Shown piece by piece: positions 1 to 8,342 of a stretch of DNA of 64,000 bases. The notes below the pieces were generated by a model that had not been told where the DNA came from, made no database searches, and saw only the letters and a program-made list of their open reading frames with translations. The stretch comes from Streptomyces sp. D2-8. GTDB taxonomy: Bacteria > Actinomycetota > Actinomycetes > Streptomycetales > Streptomycetaceae. The translations under genes were made by a program, and so were the position numbers. The stretch's first letter is position 1; every line of letters begins with the position of its first letter. The stretch is from positions 1,116,001 to 1,180,000 of the forward strand of contig NZ_JAAHBP010000001.1 of NCBI RefSeq assembly GCF_023184515.1, in the 5' to 3' direction.

Positions 1-32
1 CCTTGCCGACACCATCAGGCAGCATGTCACGC

Positions 33-2558
33 ATGTCCGTACTGACGCGCGACGAAGCGCAGACCCGAGCAGAGCTCCTGGCCGTCCACCGCTACACGAT
101 CGAACTCGACCTGACCGGCGGAGACGAGACCTTCGGCTCCCGCACCCTGATCAGGTTCGATGCCCGCGTGGACGGGGACACCTTCGTCGAGCTCAAGCCC
201 GCCGAGCTGCGCTCCGTCACCCTCGACGGACACCCCCTGGACCCGGAAGCCCTGGACGGCAACCGGCTCGCCCTGCCCCACCTCACCGCCGGCGAGCACG
301 AACTGCGCGTCGACGCGCGGATGCGCTACTCCCGCACCGGTGAGGGCATGCACCGCTTCACCGACCCCACCGACAACGAGACCTACGTCTACACCCAGCT
401 GTTCCTGGACGACGTCCAGCGGGTCTTCGCCGCCTTCGACCAGCCCGACCTGAAAGCCGTCTTCGAGCTGTCGGTGAAGGCCCCGCAGAACTGGACCGTC
501 CTCTGCAACGGCATCACCGAACAGGCCGACGGCGTATGGAAGGCGGCCCCCACACCGCTGATCTCCACCTACCTCGTCGCCGTCGCCGCCGGCCCCTGGC
601 ACTCCGTGCGCACCGAGCACCGCGGCCTGCCCTTCGGCCTGCACTGCCGCCGCTCCCTCGCCCCCTACCTGGACGCCGACGCCGACGAACTCCTCGACAT
701 CACGCGCGCGTGCTACGACCGCTACCACGAGAAGTTCGACGAGCCCTACCCGTTCGACTCCTACGACCAGGCCTTCGTCCCCGAGTTCAACGCCGGCGCC
801 ATGGAGAACCCGGGCCTGGTCACCTTCCGCGACGAGTTCGTCTACCGCTCAGCCGTCACCGACACCGAACGCCAGACCCGCGCCATGGTCATCGCCCATG
901 AGATGGCCCACATGTGGTTCGGCGATCTCGTCACCCTCAAGTGGTGGGACGACATCTGGCTCAACGAGTCCTTCGCCGAGTACATGGGCTACCAGACCCT
1001 CACCGAAGTGACCCTCGGGGGGTCTGGGGGGACTCCCCCCAGAAAATGGGGCACCGACACCTGGACCGACTTCGGCGTCACCCGCAAGTCCTGGGGCTAC
1101 GACGCCGACCAGCGCCCCTCCACCCACCCCGTCGCGCCCGAGGCCGTCGACGACACCGCCTCCGCGCTGCTCAACTTCGACGGCATCTCCTACGCCAAGG
1201 GCGCCAGCGCCCTGCGCCAACTGGTCGCCTGGCTCGGCGAGAAGGACTTCCTCGCCGGCATCAACACCCACTTCGCCCGGCACAAGTTCGCCAACGCCAC
1301 CCTCGCCGACTTCATCGACAACCTGGCCGGCGCCACCGACCGCGACGTCCACGCCTGGGCCGACGCCTGGCTGCGCACCACCGGCGTCGACACCCTCACC
1401 CCGCGGGTCACCCCCGGCGAGCACGGCACCTGCGCCCTCACCGTCGACCGCGCCGGCAGCCGCCCGCACCGCATCGCCGCCGGCCTCTACGACCGGGACC
1501 TCGGCGACGACGGCGGCCAGCTCGTCCTGCGCGAACTCCGGCACCTGGACCTCCCGCAGACCGACGCCCACCCCATCGGCAAGCGGCCGGCCCTGCTCCT
1601 CCTCAACGACGGCGACCTCAGCTACGCCAAGGTCCGCTTCGACCCCGAGTCCTTCGAGACCGTCCGCAAGGAGCTGTCCGGCCTGCCCGCACCGCTCACC
1701 CGCGCGGTCGTCTGGAACGCCCTGCGCGACGCCGTCCGCGACGGCGAACTCGCCCCCGGCGCCTACCTGGAGACCGCCCGGTCCCACCTCCCGCTGGAGA
1801 CGGACCTCGCCATCGTCCAGGGCGTGCTGGCCTTCGCCTCCGCCTACATCACCGACCGCTACCTCACGCCCGAGGAGCGGCCCGCCGCCCTCGCCACCCT
1901 CTCCGACCTGTGCCGCGACCTCATCCGCCGCACCGAGGACGGCGACAACCCCGGCCTGCGCCTGATCGCCGTACGCCAGCGCATCGACGTCGCCGCCCAC
2001 CCCGACACCATCGCCGCCTGGCTCGCCGACGGCACCGTCCCCGGTGGCCCGGAACTCGACCCCGAGCTGCGCTGGCGCGTGCTCGCCCGGCTCGCCGTCC
2101 TCGGCGCGACCGACGACGCCGCGATCGCCGCCGAACTCGAACGCGACCCGAGCGCCACCGGCCAGGAGGGCGCCGCCCGCTGCCGGGCCGCCCTGCCCGA
2201 CCCGGAGGCCAAGGCCCGCGCCTGGGAGGCCATGTTCGGCTCCGACGACCTGTCCAACTACCTCTTCACCGCCACGGCCCGGGGCTTCTGGCAGCCCGAA
2301 CAGGCCGACCTGGTACGCGAGTACGTCGGGCGCTACTACGCCGACGCGGTCGCCGTCGCCGACCGCCGGGGCCCCGCCATCGCCGACGCGGCGGGCCGCT
2401 GGGCCTTCCCGGCGCACGCCGTCGACGCGGACAACCTCCGCCTCGGCGAGGAGTGCCTGCGCGACGCCGGCCCGATCCCCGCGCTGCGACGCAAGCTCGT
2501 CGACCAACTGGACGACCTGGCAAGGGCGTTGCGGGTCCAGGGCGTCGGCGAGAACTAG
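33..2558 (+). CDS. pepN: Aminopeptidase N (M1 zinc metallopeptidase)
   Basis: Cytoplasmic M1 aminopeptidase of 841 aa that removes N-terminal residues from peptides. The N-terminal beta domain is followed by the substrate motif GAMEN (about residues 255-259), then the zinc site HEMAH (about 289-293) with the third ligand in NESFAEY about 20 residues later, and a helical C-terminal domain. The ATG at 33 (MSVLTRDEAQ) is preferred over TTG 3 and ATG 24 because it matches the usual Streptomyces N-terminus; the window edge hides most of the upstream region. Odd feature: after the zinc site, about 12 extra residues (LGGSGGTPPRKW) interrupt the usual TLTE...TDTWTDFG stretch; they are encoded by a GC-rich palindrome that looks like an inserted repeat (see separate entry). 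The frame is kept, so the enzyme may still work. Confidence 0.95.
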   Translation: MSVLTRDEAQTRAELLAVHRYTIELDLTGGDETFGSRTLIRFDARVDGDTFVELKPAELRSVTLDGHPLDPEALDGNRLALPHLTAGEHELRVDARMRYSRTGEGMHRFTDPTDNETYVYTQLFLDDVQRVFAAFDQPDLKAVFELSVKAPQNWTVLCNGITEQADGVWKAAPTPLISTYLVAVAAGPWHSVRTEHRGLPFGLHCRRSLAPYLDADADELLDITRACYDRYHEKFDEPYPFDSYDQAFVPEFNAGAMENPGLVTFRDEFVYRSAVTDTERQTRAMVIAHEMAHMWFGDLVTLKWWDDIWLNESFAEYMGYQTLTEVTLGGSGGTPPRKWGTDTWTDFGVTRKSWGYDADQRPSTHPVAPEAVDDTASALLNFDGISYAKGASALRQLVAWLGEKDFLAGINTHFARHKFANATLADFIDNLAGATDRDVHAWADAWLRTTGVDTLTPRVTPGEHGTCALTVDRAGSRPHRIAAGLYDRDLGDDGGQLVLRELRHLDLPQTDAHPIGKRPALLLLNDGDLSYAKVRFDPESFETVRKELSGLPAPLTRAVVWNALRDAVRDGELAPGAYLETARSHLPLETDLAIVQGVLAFASAYITDRYLTPEERPAALATLSDLCRDLIRRTEDGDNPGLRLIAVRQRIDVAAHPDTIAAWLADGTVPGGPELDPELRWRVLARLAVLGATDDAAIAAELERDPSATGQEGAARCRAALPDPEAKARAWEAMFGSDDLSNYLFTATARGFWQPEQADLVREYVGRYYADAVAVADRRGPAIADAAGRWAFPAHAVDADNLRLGEECLRDAGPIPALRRKLVDQLDDLARALRVQGVGEN
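1011..1049. repeat. Palindromic repeat insertion inside pepN
   Basis: A short run with perfect 9-base arms TCTGGGGGG (1023-1031) and CCCCCCAGA (1035-1043) around ACT, followed by AAAA. It encodes Gly/Pro-rich residues not expected in the M1 family at this place. Palindromes of this GGGTCTGGGGG type are common between genes in Streptomyces genomes; inside a gene it is most simply a mobile or recombined small repeat whose length (about 36 bases) kept the frame. Boundaries are approximate. Confidence 0.6.
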
Positions 2559-2669
2559 GACCGCCGACGGAGGGCGCCCGCGGGGCGGCTGGTCCCTGTC
2601 GCCGATGCGGCGGACCAGTCGCCCTTCCTGGCCTCGGGAAGACATCCCACCGAGCCCGAGGAGCCCTCC

Positions 2670-3429
2670 ATGATCGCAGTGACCGGTGCCACCGGAAACG
2701 TCGGCCGCGCCCTGGCCGAACGCCTCGTCACCGCCGGCCGGCCCGTGCGGGCACTGACCCGCGACCCCGAGCGGGCCCGCCTGCCCGCGGGCGCCGAGAC
2801 GGTACGACTCCAGTACGACGACCCGGCCGCCCTGTTCGCGGGCGCCACCGAGCTGTTCCTGTACGTCCAGGCGGGCGGCGACCACACCCCCGGCCTGCTG
2901 TCCTCCGCGATCATAGAACCGGGCGCCGACGAGACCCACCCATCCACGTCATGCACGCCACCGCCGAACGGCAGGTCCGCGACAGCGGCCTGGCCTGGAC
3001 CTTCCTGCGGCCGGGCGCGTTCGCCGCCAACGCCTTCCAGTGGGCCCCGCAGATCCACACCGCCGACACCGTCCGCGCCCGTCCACGAGGACGACATCGC
3101 CGCCGTCGCCGAGCGCGCCCTCCTCGACGACGGCCACGAGGGCGCCGCCCACCGCCTCACCGGCCCCCGAGACCGTCACCCACACCGGGCAGGTCACCGC
3201 GATCGGCCACACCCTCGGCCGCGACCTGCGCTTCACCGAGCTGTCCCCGGACGAAGCGGGCCCCGAACTGTTCCCGCACGTCCCGCCCGGCATGCTCACG
3301 GCCCTGCTCAAGTCCTTCGCCGCCACGGTCGGCACCACCCCCGAGATCACCGACACCGTCCGGGAGATCACCGGCCGGCCCGCCCCTTTCGCGGCCCGGG
3401 CCGAGGACCACACCGCCGACTCCAGGAAC
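2670..3429 (+). pseudogene. Decayed NmrA/SDR-type NAD(P)-binding oxidoreductase
   Basis: Starts well (ATG 2670 after GAGGAG) with the Rossmann motif TGATGNVG and reads as an NmrA-like quinone oxidoreductase to about 2935. The homology-like text then continues in other frames: HATAERQVRDSGLAWTFL in a second frame (about 2944-3080), HEDDIAAVAERALLDDG back in the first (about 3083-3170), and TLGRDLRFTELSPDEAG onwards in a third (about 3169-3426). At least three frame changes are needed, and family residues also seem to be missing near LLSSA and after the HTADTVR stretch. One continuous ORF through this region runs into the next gene only by chance. Either a true pseudogene or a cluster of indel errors; multiple lesions plus missing residues favour decay. 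Confidence 0.8.
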
Positions 3430-3470
3430 CGAGGCCGGCGCCACCGCGGCTCCGACCGGTTTTCCCGTAC

Positions 3471-3482
3471 GGAGGTACCTCC
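3471..3482. promoter_or_regulatory. 12-base perfect palindrome upstream of the decarboxylase
   Basis: GGAGGTACCTCC lies about 60 bases before the decarboxylase start, just past the decayed oxidoreductase. It could be an operator or a chance palindrome. No iron-box-like TTAGGTTAGGCTAACCTAA-type sequence is visible here, which matters because the downstream pair looks siderophore-related. Confidence 0.25.
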
Positions 3483-3542
3483 ACCCGGGTTGGGTCGTTG
3501 GGCTCTTCGGGCGCGCCGCCCCACGCCCCGGAGGTCAGCCCC

Positions 3543-4943
3543 ATGAGCACGCCGCCCCTCGCCTCAGGCCCAGAAGGCCCCCGCGCCCTGCGGCCGTTGC
3601 TCGACATCGTCCTCGACGCGCTGGACACCGGGGCCCGGTCGCGGGGCGGGCCGCTGCCGGCGGGCGGCCCGGAGGCCGTCGCGGCCCGGACACGGCACGC
3701 GGTGGGAGACGTCCTCCCCGACCGGGGCGACCCGCACGCCGTCCGCACCCTGGTCCACGCCTTCGCCGAGACCGCCGCCGACCCCGCCGACCCCCTGTGC
3801 GCCGCCCACCTCCACTGCCCCCCGCTCGCCGTCGCCGCGGCGGCCGACCTCGCCGCCTCCGCCCTCAACCCGTCCCTGGACTCCTGGGACCAGGCGCCCG
3901 GGGCCTCGGAACTGGAGAGGCTGGTCGCCGAAGCACTGGCCCGGGAGATCTACGGGACCGGGACACCCGGAACACACGACTCCCTCATCACCACCGGCGG
4001 CACCGAATCCAACCAGCTCGCCCTGCTCCTCGCCCGGGAAGCCCTCGGCGGATCCGTCCGGCTCGTGTGCGGGACCAACGCCCACCACTCGCTGCCCCGC
4101 GCCGCCTGGCTGCTCGGACTGCCCGAACCCGTCGTCGTACCCGCCCCGGGCGGCACGCTCGACCCCCACGCGCTCGACCAGGCCCTCACCGCCCTGACCG
4201 GCCCACTGCTCGTCGCCGCCACCGCCGGCACCACCGACGCCGGATCCATCGACCCGCTGCCCGAGATCGCCGCCCGCTGCGCGGCCCACGGCGCCCGGCT
4301 GCACGTGGACGCCGCCTACGGCGGAGGCCTCCTGTTCAGCGACCGGCACCGCACCCGGCTCACCGGGCTCGACACCGCCGACACCGTCACCCTCGACCTG
4401 CACAAACTCGGCTGGCAACCGGTCGCCGCCGGCCTCCTCGCCGTCCGGGACACCCGCGACCTCGCCGCCCTGCGCCAGCGCGCCGACTACCTCAACGCCG
4501 ACGACGACACCGACGCCGGGCTGCCCGACCTGCTCGGCCGGTCCCTGCGCACCACCCGCCGCCCCGACGTCCTCAAACTCGCCGTCACCCTCAAGACCCT
4601 GGGGCGCAGCGGACTCGGCACGCTCGTCGACCAGGTCTGCGCCCACGCCCGGCGGTTCGCCGCCCTCGTCGACGAGCATCCCGAATTCGAACTGCACGCC
4701 CCGCCCGTCATCAGCACCGTGCTGTTCCGGCCCGAAGGCGCCACCGACACCACCGTGGCCGCCGTACGCCGCGCGCTGCTCACCGACGGCCGAGCCGTCC
4801 TCGGCCGGGCCCGCCTCGACGGCCGGCTCTGGCTCAAGGCCACCCTCCTCAACCCCGCCACCGGGCCCGACGACCTCGCCGCCCTGCTGCACCTCGCGGC
4901 AGCGAGCCGAGCGACACTCGTGGAAGGACACACCCCCCGATGA
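3543..4943 (+). CDS. PLP-dependent group II decarboxylase (DesA-like, diamine-forming)
   Basis: 466 aa, ATG 3543 with GGAGG at 3531-3535. Group II PLP decarboxylase: ITTGGTESN (phosphate/PLP loop, about residue 150), HVDAAYGG (Asp that pairs with the pyridine nitrogen) and LHKLGWQ with the Schiff-base lysine. In siderophore clusters this family decarboxylates lysine to cadaverine, or ornithine or diaminobutyrate to their diamines. Its stop overlaps the start of the N-hydroxylase by four bases (ATGA), so the two are translationally coupled and their products likely act in sequence. Unlike the usual desABCD order, no acyltransferase or NIS synthetase follows. Exact substrate unknown. Confidence 0.85.
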   Translation: MSTPPLASGPEGPRALRPLLDIVLDALDTGARSRGGPLPAGGPEAVAARTRHAVGDVLPDRGDPHAVRTLVHAFAETAADPADPLCAAHLHCPPLAVAAAADLAASALNPSLDSWDQAPGASELERLVAEALAREIYGTGTPGTHDSLITTGGTESNQLALLLAREALGGSVRLVCGTNAHHSLPRAAWLLGLPEPVVVPAPGGTLDPHALDQALTALTGPLLVAATAGTTDAGSIDPLPEIAARCAAHGARLHVDAAYGGGLLFSDRHRTRLTGLDTADTVTLDLHKLGWQPVAAGLLAVRDTRDLAALRQRADYLNADDDTDAGLPDLLGRSLRTTRRPDVLKLAVTLKTLGRSGLGTLVDQVCAHARRFAALVDEHPEFELHAPPVISTVLFRPEGATDTTVAAVRRALLTDGRAVLGRARLDGRLWLKATLLNPATGPDDLAALLHLAAASRATLVEGHTPR

Positions 4944-6370
4944 ACCCCGCACAGACCCCCGGCGCCGCCCCGCACCCCGCCCCCGACGCCCCGCGCGACC
5001 TCGTCGGCATCGGCATCGGCCCCGCCAACCTCTCCCTCGCCGCGCTCGCCCACCCGCTCGACGGCCTCGACACCCTCTTCTACGACCAGCGCCCCGCCTT
5101 CGGCTGGCACCCCGGGCTGCTCATCGAGGGCGCCACCCTCCAGGTCCCGTTCCTCGCCGACCTGGTCTCCCTCGCCGACCCCACCAGCCCCTGGACCTTC
5201 CTCAACTACCTCAGGTCCCGCGAGCGGCTGTTCCCCTTCTACTTCGCCGAGCGCCTCCACATCCAGCGCGCCGAGTACGACGCCTACTGCCGCTGGGTCA
5301 GCGAGAACCTCCCCGGCCTGCACTTCGGCCACCAGGTCGACGCCGTCCGCTGGAACCCCGAACGCGACGTCTTCGAGGTCGACTTCACCCAGCTCGACAC
5401 CGACGGAGAAGCCGAAGCCCTCGGCCGGACCTACACACGGAACGTCGTCCTCGGCATCGGCACCGAGCCCTACGTCCCCGACCCCCTCAGGCCCCTCGTC
5501 GACGCCCCCGGCGTGCCCGTCGTGCACGCCGCCGACTACCTCGACCACCGCGCCGACCTCCTCGCCGCCGAACACGTCACGGTCGTCGGCATCGGACAGT
5601 CCGGCGCCGAGATCTTCCTCGACCTGCTGCGCAACAGACCGGCCGGACGCGAGAAGCTGCACTGGCTGGGCCGCACGGAGTCCTTCGCCCCCATGGAGTA
5701 CTCCAAGCTCGGCCTGGAGCACTTCACCCCCGACCACACCCGCTACTTCCACGCCCTGCCCGAGTCCACCCGCGACCGGCTCGTCGAGGGCCAGTGGCAA
5801 CTGCACAAGGGCATCGACGCCGCCACCATCGCCGCCGTCCACGACGAGCTCTACCGCCGCACCCTGCACGGCGGCTGGCCCGACGCCGTCCTCACCCCCG
5901 GCGTGCGGGTCCGCACCGCCGGCCGGGTCGCGACCACCCAAGTGGAACTGCACCTGGAGCACGGCCCGCAGGACAGCCGCTCCCGCCTCACCACCGACGC
6001 CGTCGTGCTGGCCACCGGCTACCGCGAGCGCCCCCTCGACCGGATCCTCGCCGGCCTCGACCCCTACATGCGCCGCGACAACCAGGAGCGGCCCCGCATC
6101 GACGAGGACTACCGCCTCGTCCTCGACCCGTCCGTCACCGGCACGATGTACGTCCAGAACGCCGAGACCCACACCCATGGCATCGGCGCCCCCGACCTCG
6201 GCCTCGCCGCCTGGCGCAGCGCCATCATCCTCAACTCCCTGACGGGCCGGGAGGCCTACGCACTCCCGCGCCGCACCGCCTTCACCACCTTCGGCCTCAC
6301 CCAGCGCCGGCACGTCCCGCCGCCCCGCGAGGCACCGGCACTGACCCCGCTCGTCGACGACCGAAGGTGA
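4940..6370 (+). CDS. Lysine/diamine N-hydroxylase (SidA/IucD/PvdA family flavin monooxygenase)
   Basis: 476 aa FAD- and NADPH-dependent N-hydroxylating monooxygenase. FAD motif GIGIGPANLSLA near residue 20, the family stretch LQVPFLADLVSLADP, NADPH motif VVGIGQSGAEI in the middle and the C-terminal ATGYRE motif are all present, so it should be active. It hydroxylates the terminal amine of lysine or a diamine, the step before acylation in hydroxamate siderophores. Starts within the decarboxylase stop (ATGA overlap). Downstream genes face the other way, so any partner synthetase must be elsewhere in the genome. Could also supply an N-hydroxyamine for another nitrogen-containing metabolite. Confidence 0.88.
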   Translation: MNPAQTPGAAPHPAPDAPRDLVGIGIGPANLSLAALAHPLDGLDTLFYDQRPAFGWHPGLLIEGATLQVPFLADLVSLADPTSPWTFLNYLRSRERLFPFYFAERLHIQRAEYDAYCRWVSENLPGLHFGHQVDAVRWNPERDVFEVDFTQLDTDGEAEALGRTYTRNVVLGIGTEPYVPDPLRPLVDAPGVPVVHAADYLDHRADLLAAEHVTVVGIGQSGAEIFLDLLRNRPAGREKLHWLGRTESFAPMEYSKLGLEHFTPDHTRYFHALPESTRDRLVEGQWQLHKGIDAATIAAVHDELYRRTLHGGWPDAVLTPGVRVRTAGRVATTQVELHLEHGPQDSRSRLTTDAVVLATGYRERPLDRILAGLDPYMRRDNQERPRIDEDYRLVLDPSVTGTMYVQNAETHTHGIGAPDLGLAAWRSAIILNSLTGREAYALPRRTAFTTFGLTQRRHVPPPREAPALTPLVDDRR

Positions 6371-6383
6371 CGAAGGGCGCGAC

Positions 6384-8180
6384 TCAGAAGACGGGCGTGC
6401 CGTTCCGCGTCAGCTTCCAGTCCACCGCCGCGAACCCGGCCGGGTCGATCGCCCCCTTCGCCTTCACCCAGGCGATCATGGTGTTGCGGATCTCGTCCGA
6501 GTTCGACCACAGCAGCTGGGCCGCGGCGACATGCGGGAAGTTGCCTCCGCCGTTGGCCCGGTAGTTGTTCACCGCGAATACGAACGTCGCGTCGTCCGCG
6601 AGCGGCTGCCCCTCGAACCGCACGTCCGTCACCCGCGACCCGGCCGGCTTAGCGATGTCGATCTCGTACGTCAGACCGCTCACCACGTCGTAGTTGTAGT
6701 CCGGCGTGCCGTTCGCGTTCGTCAGCTTCGCCGGATCCACCGCGGTGTCCGGCGCCGTCTGCACGAAGTAGCCCGCCGAGAACTCCAGGTACGCCTTCAT
6801 CTGCGCGCCCGTCATCAGACGCGCCTCCAGCGTGTTCTCGAAGACGTACAGACCCGCCACGTCCCGGATCGTCACCTCGCCCGCCGGGATCCGGGCACTG
6901 CGCGAGAAGCACGCCGCCTGCGACAGCACCGGCAGCGCGGCGTGCTCCGTGCCCGCCAGCGCCTGCTTCACCGTGTCGGCCTGGATGTGGTTGATCAGAT
7001 CGATGATCGGCACGTCCTTGTACGGCGCCTCCGCCGACGTCATCTCCGCCGCGTTGGTGCCGATGACCTGGTTGACGTACGCCACGACCTTCTCGTGCTC
7101 GTCCGTGAGCAGCTTCGTGATCTTCGGGTCCTCCTCCACCGTGTTGGAGTTGAGGACCTTCGCGCCCACCTTCTCGACCTTCCAGCAGCCCTTCTCCCAG
7201 ACCAGCGCGAAGTCGAACAGCGTCAGCCGCTGGCCCCACTTCAGCGGCTCCGACAGCACGACCTGCTTGCCGGTCTTCTTGTTGGTGACGAAGTACTCGG
7301 GAATCTCCGTGTGCGCGTGCCCGACCAGAATCGCGTCGATACCCGGCACCTGCTCGGCCACCAGAGCGGCCGCGTTCTCGATGTACGGCAGCTGGTCACC
7401 GTAGGACGACGTCCCCGACGAACCGCTGTGCGCCGACACGATGACGACGTCCGCGCCCATCGACCGCAGCTTCGGCACCCACTTCGCCGCCTGCTCCTCC
7501 AGACCCGGGAACGTCATCTTCCCCTGCACGTTCGCCTTGTCCCAGATCGCGATGCCCGGGTTGGTCAGCCCCAGCACCGCCACCTTCACGTCCCGCCCGA
7601 ACGGCGTACGCAGCCGGTGCATGCTGTACGGCGCGAACGCCGGCCGCAGCGTCTTCGCGTCCAGCGCGTTCGCGCCCAGCAGCGGGAAACGGCACTGCTG
7701 CTCGAACTTCCGCAGCACCGGAATGCCGTAGTTGAACTCGTGGTTGCCGAGCGCCGCCGCGTCGTAGTCCATGGCGTTCATGGCCTGCGCCATCGGGTGC
7801 ACCGGGCCGCCCTCGGCGGTGATCGGGTCGACCTTGGCGTAGTAGTACGACAGCTGCGTGCCCTGGATGGTGTCGCCCGCGTCGATGAGCAGCGTGTTGC
7901 GGCGGCCCTTCTCCTCGCGGATCCGGTTCACCAGGGTGGAGACCTTCGCCAGACCGATGTCGTTGTGGTCCTTGTCGTCGAACTCCTTGTCCGTGAAGTA
8001 GTCCCAGTTGAAGACGTTGCCGTGCAGGTCGGTCGTCCCCAGCACGGTGAACGCGTACCGCCTGGCCCCCCGCTTCGCCTCGGCCGCCTGCGCACCCGGC
8101 GCTGAGACCGCACCGGCCAGCGCCACCCCCGCCCCGGTCACGGCGGACTTCTCCAGGAACTTCCGGCGGTTCAACGGCAT
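6384..8180 (-). CDS. Secreted bifunctional 5'-nucleotidase / 2',3'-cyclic phosphodiesterase
   Basis: 598 aa, ATG 8180 after GAGGAG. A Tat signal (NRRKFLEK, then a hydrophobic stretch to the Ala-rich site near residue 33) marks export. The N-terminal metallophosphatase domain shows TTDLHGN (D51, H53), DAGDTIQG, GNHE and GHAHTE metal-binding motifs; the C-terminal 5'-nucleotidase domain begins around residue 340 and carries the substrate-stacking region. It releases phosphate and nucleosides from external nucleotides. A possible PHO box lies upstream (separate entry), which fits phosphate scavenging. Divergent from the SIMPL-domain gene. Confidence 0.92.
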   Translation of the reverse strand: MPLNRRKFLEKSAVTGAGVALAGAVSAPGAQAAEAKRGARRYAFTVLGTTDLHGNVFNWDYFTDKEFDDKDHNDIGLAKVSTLVNRIREEKGRRNTLLIDAGDTIQGTQLSYYYAKVDPITAEGGPVHPMAQAMNAMDYDAAALGNHEFNYGIPVLRKFEQQCRFPLLGANALDAKTLRPAFAPYSMHRLRTPFGRDVKVAVLGLTNPGIAIWDKANVQGKMTFPGLEEQAAKWVPKLRSMGADVVIVSAHSGSSGTSSYGDQLPYIENAAALVAEQVPGIDAILVGHAHTEIPEYFVTNKKTGKQVVLSEPLKWGQRLTLFDFALVWEKGCWKVEKVGAKVLNSNTVEEDPKITKLLTDEHEKVVAYVNQVIGTNAAEMTSAEAPYKDVPIIDLINHIQADTVKQALAGTEHAALPVLSQAACFSRSARIPAGEVTIRDVAGLYVFENTLEARLMTGAQMKAYLEFSAGYFVQTAPDTAVDPAKLTNANGTPDYNYDVVSGLTYEIDIAKPAGSRVTDVRFEGQPLADDATFVFAVNNYRANGGGNFPHVAAAQLLWSNSDEIRNTMIAWVKAKGAIDPAGFAAVDWKLTRNGTPVF

Positions 8181-8208
8181 GTCTGGCTCCTCGCGGAATC
8201 TGTGAACG

Positions 8209-8273
8209 ACGCGCGTAGATAACGCGCGTAGATTCTGACCCGTCCATGACCTGCCGCAACAGACCCGGCAGGT
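8209..8273. promoter_or_regulatory. Divergent control region: possible PHO box, tandem repeat and inverted repeat
   Basis: Three signals sit between the nucleotidase and the SIMPL gene. (1) On the minus strand two adjacent 11-base units, GGTCATGGACG (8251-8241) and GGTCAGAATCT (8240-8230), share the GGTCA core of Streptomyces PhoP direct-repeat units. The first fits the consensus well, the second poorly. (2) ACGCGCGTAGAT occurs twice, 8209-8220 and 8222-8233. (3) ACCTGCC (8249-8255) and GGCAGGT (8267-8273) form perfect 7-base arms. PhoP control of the nucleotidase is an inference. Confidence 0.4.
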
Positions 8274-8342
8274 TGCGATCTGATGACTCGACCCCCCGGA
8301 TCCCGGCCCGCCAACCAGCCCAGACATGACAGAGTGGGGCGT

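Noticed and set aside
849..2939. Long minus-strand open frame opposite pepN
   Set aside because: Gly/Val-rich shadow typical of the antisense of GC-rich genes; no domain.
914..6370. A very long open frame of 1818 codons on the plus strand
   Set aside because: Most of it is an Arg/Pro-rich shadow of pepN and the decarboxylase; only the last 476 codons are a real gene (the N-hydroxylase).
3543..6370. Assignment as desA/desB of the desferrioxamine cluster
   Set aside because: desC and desD do not follow and no iron box is visible, so only a family-level call is given.
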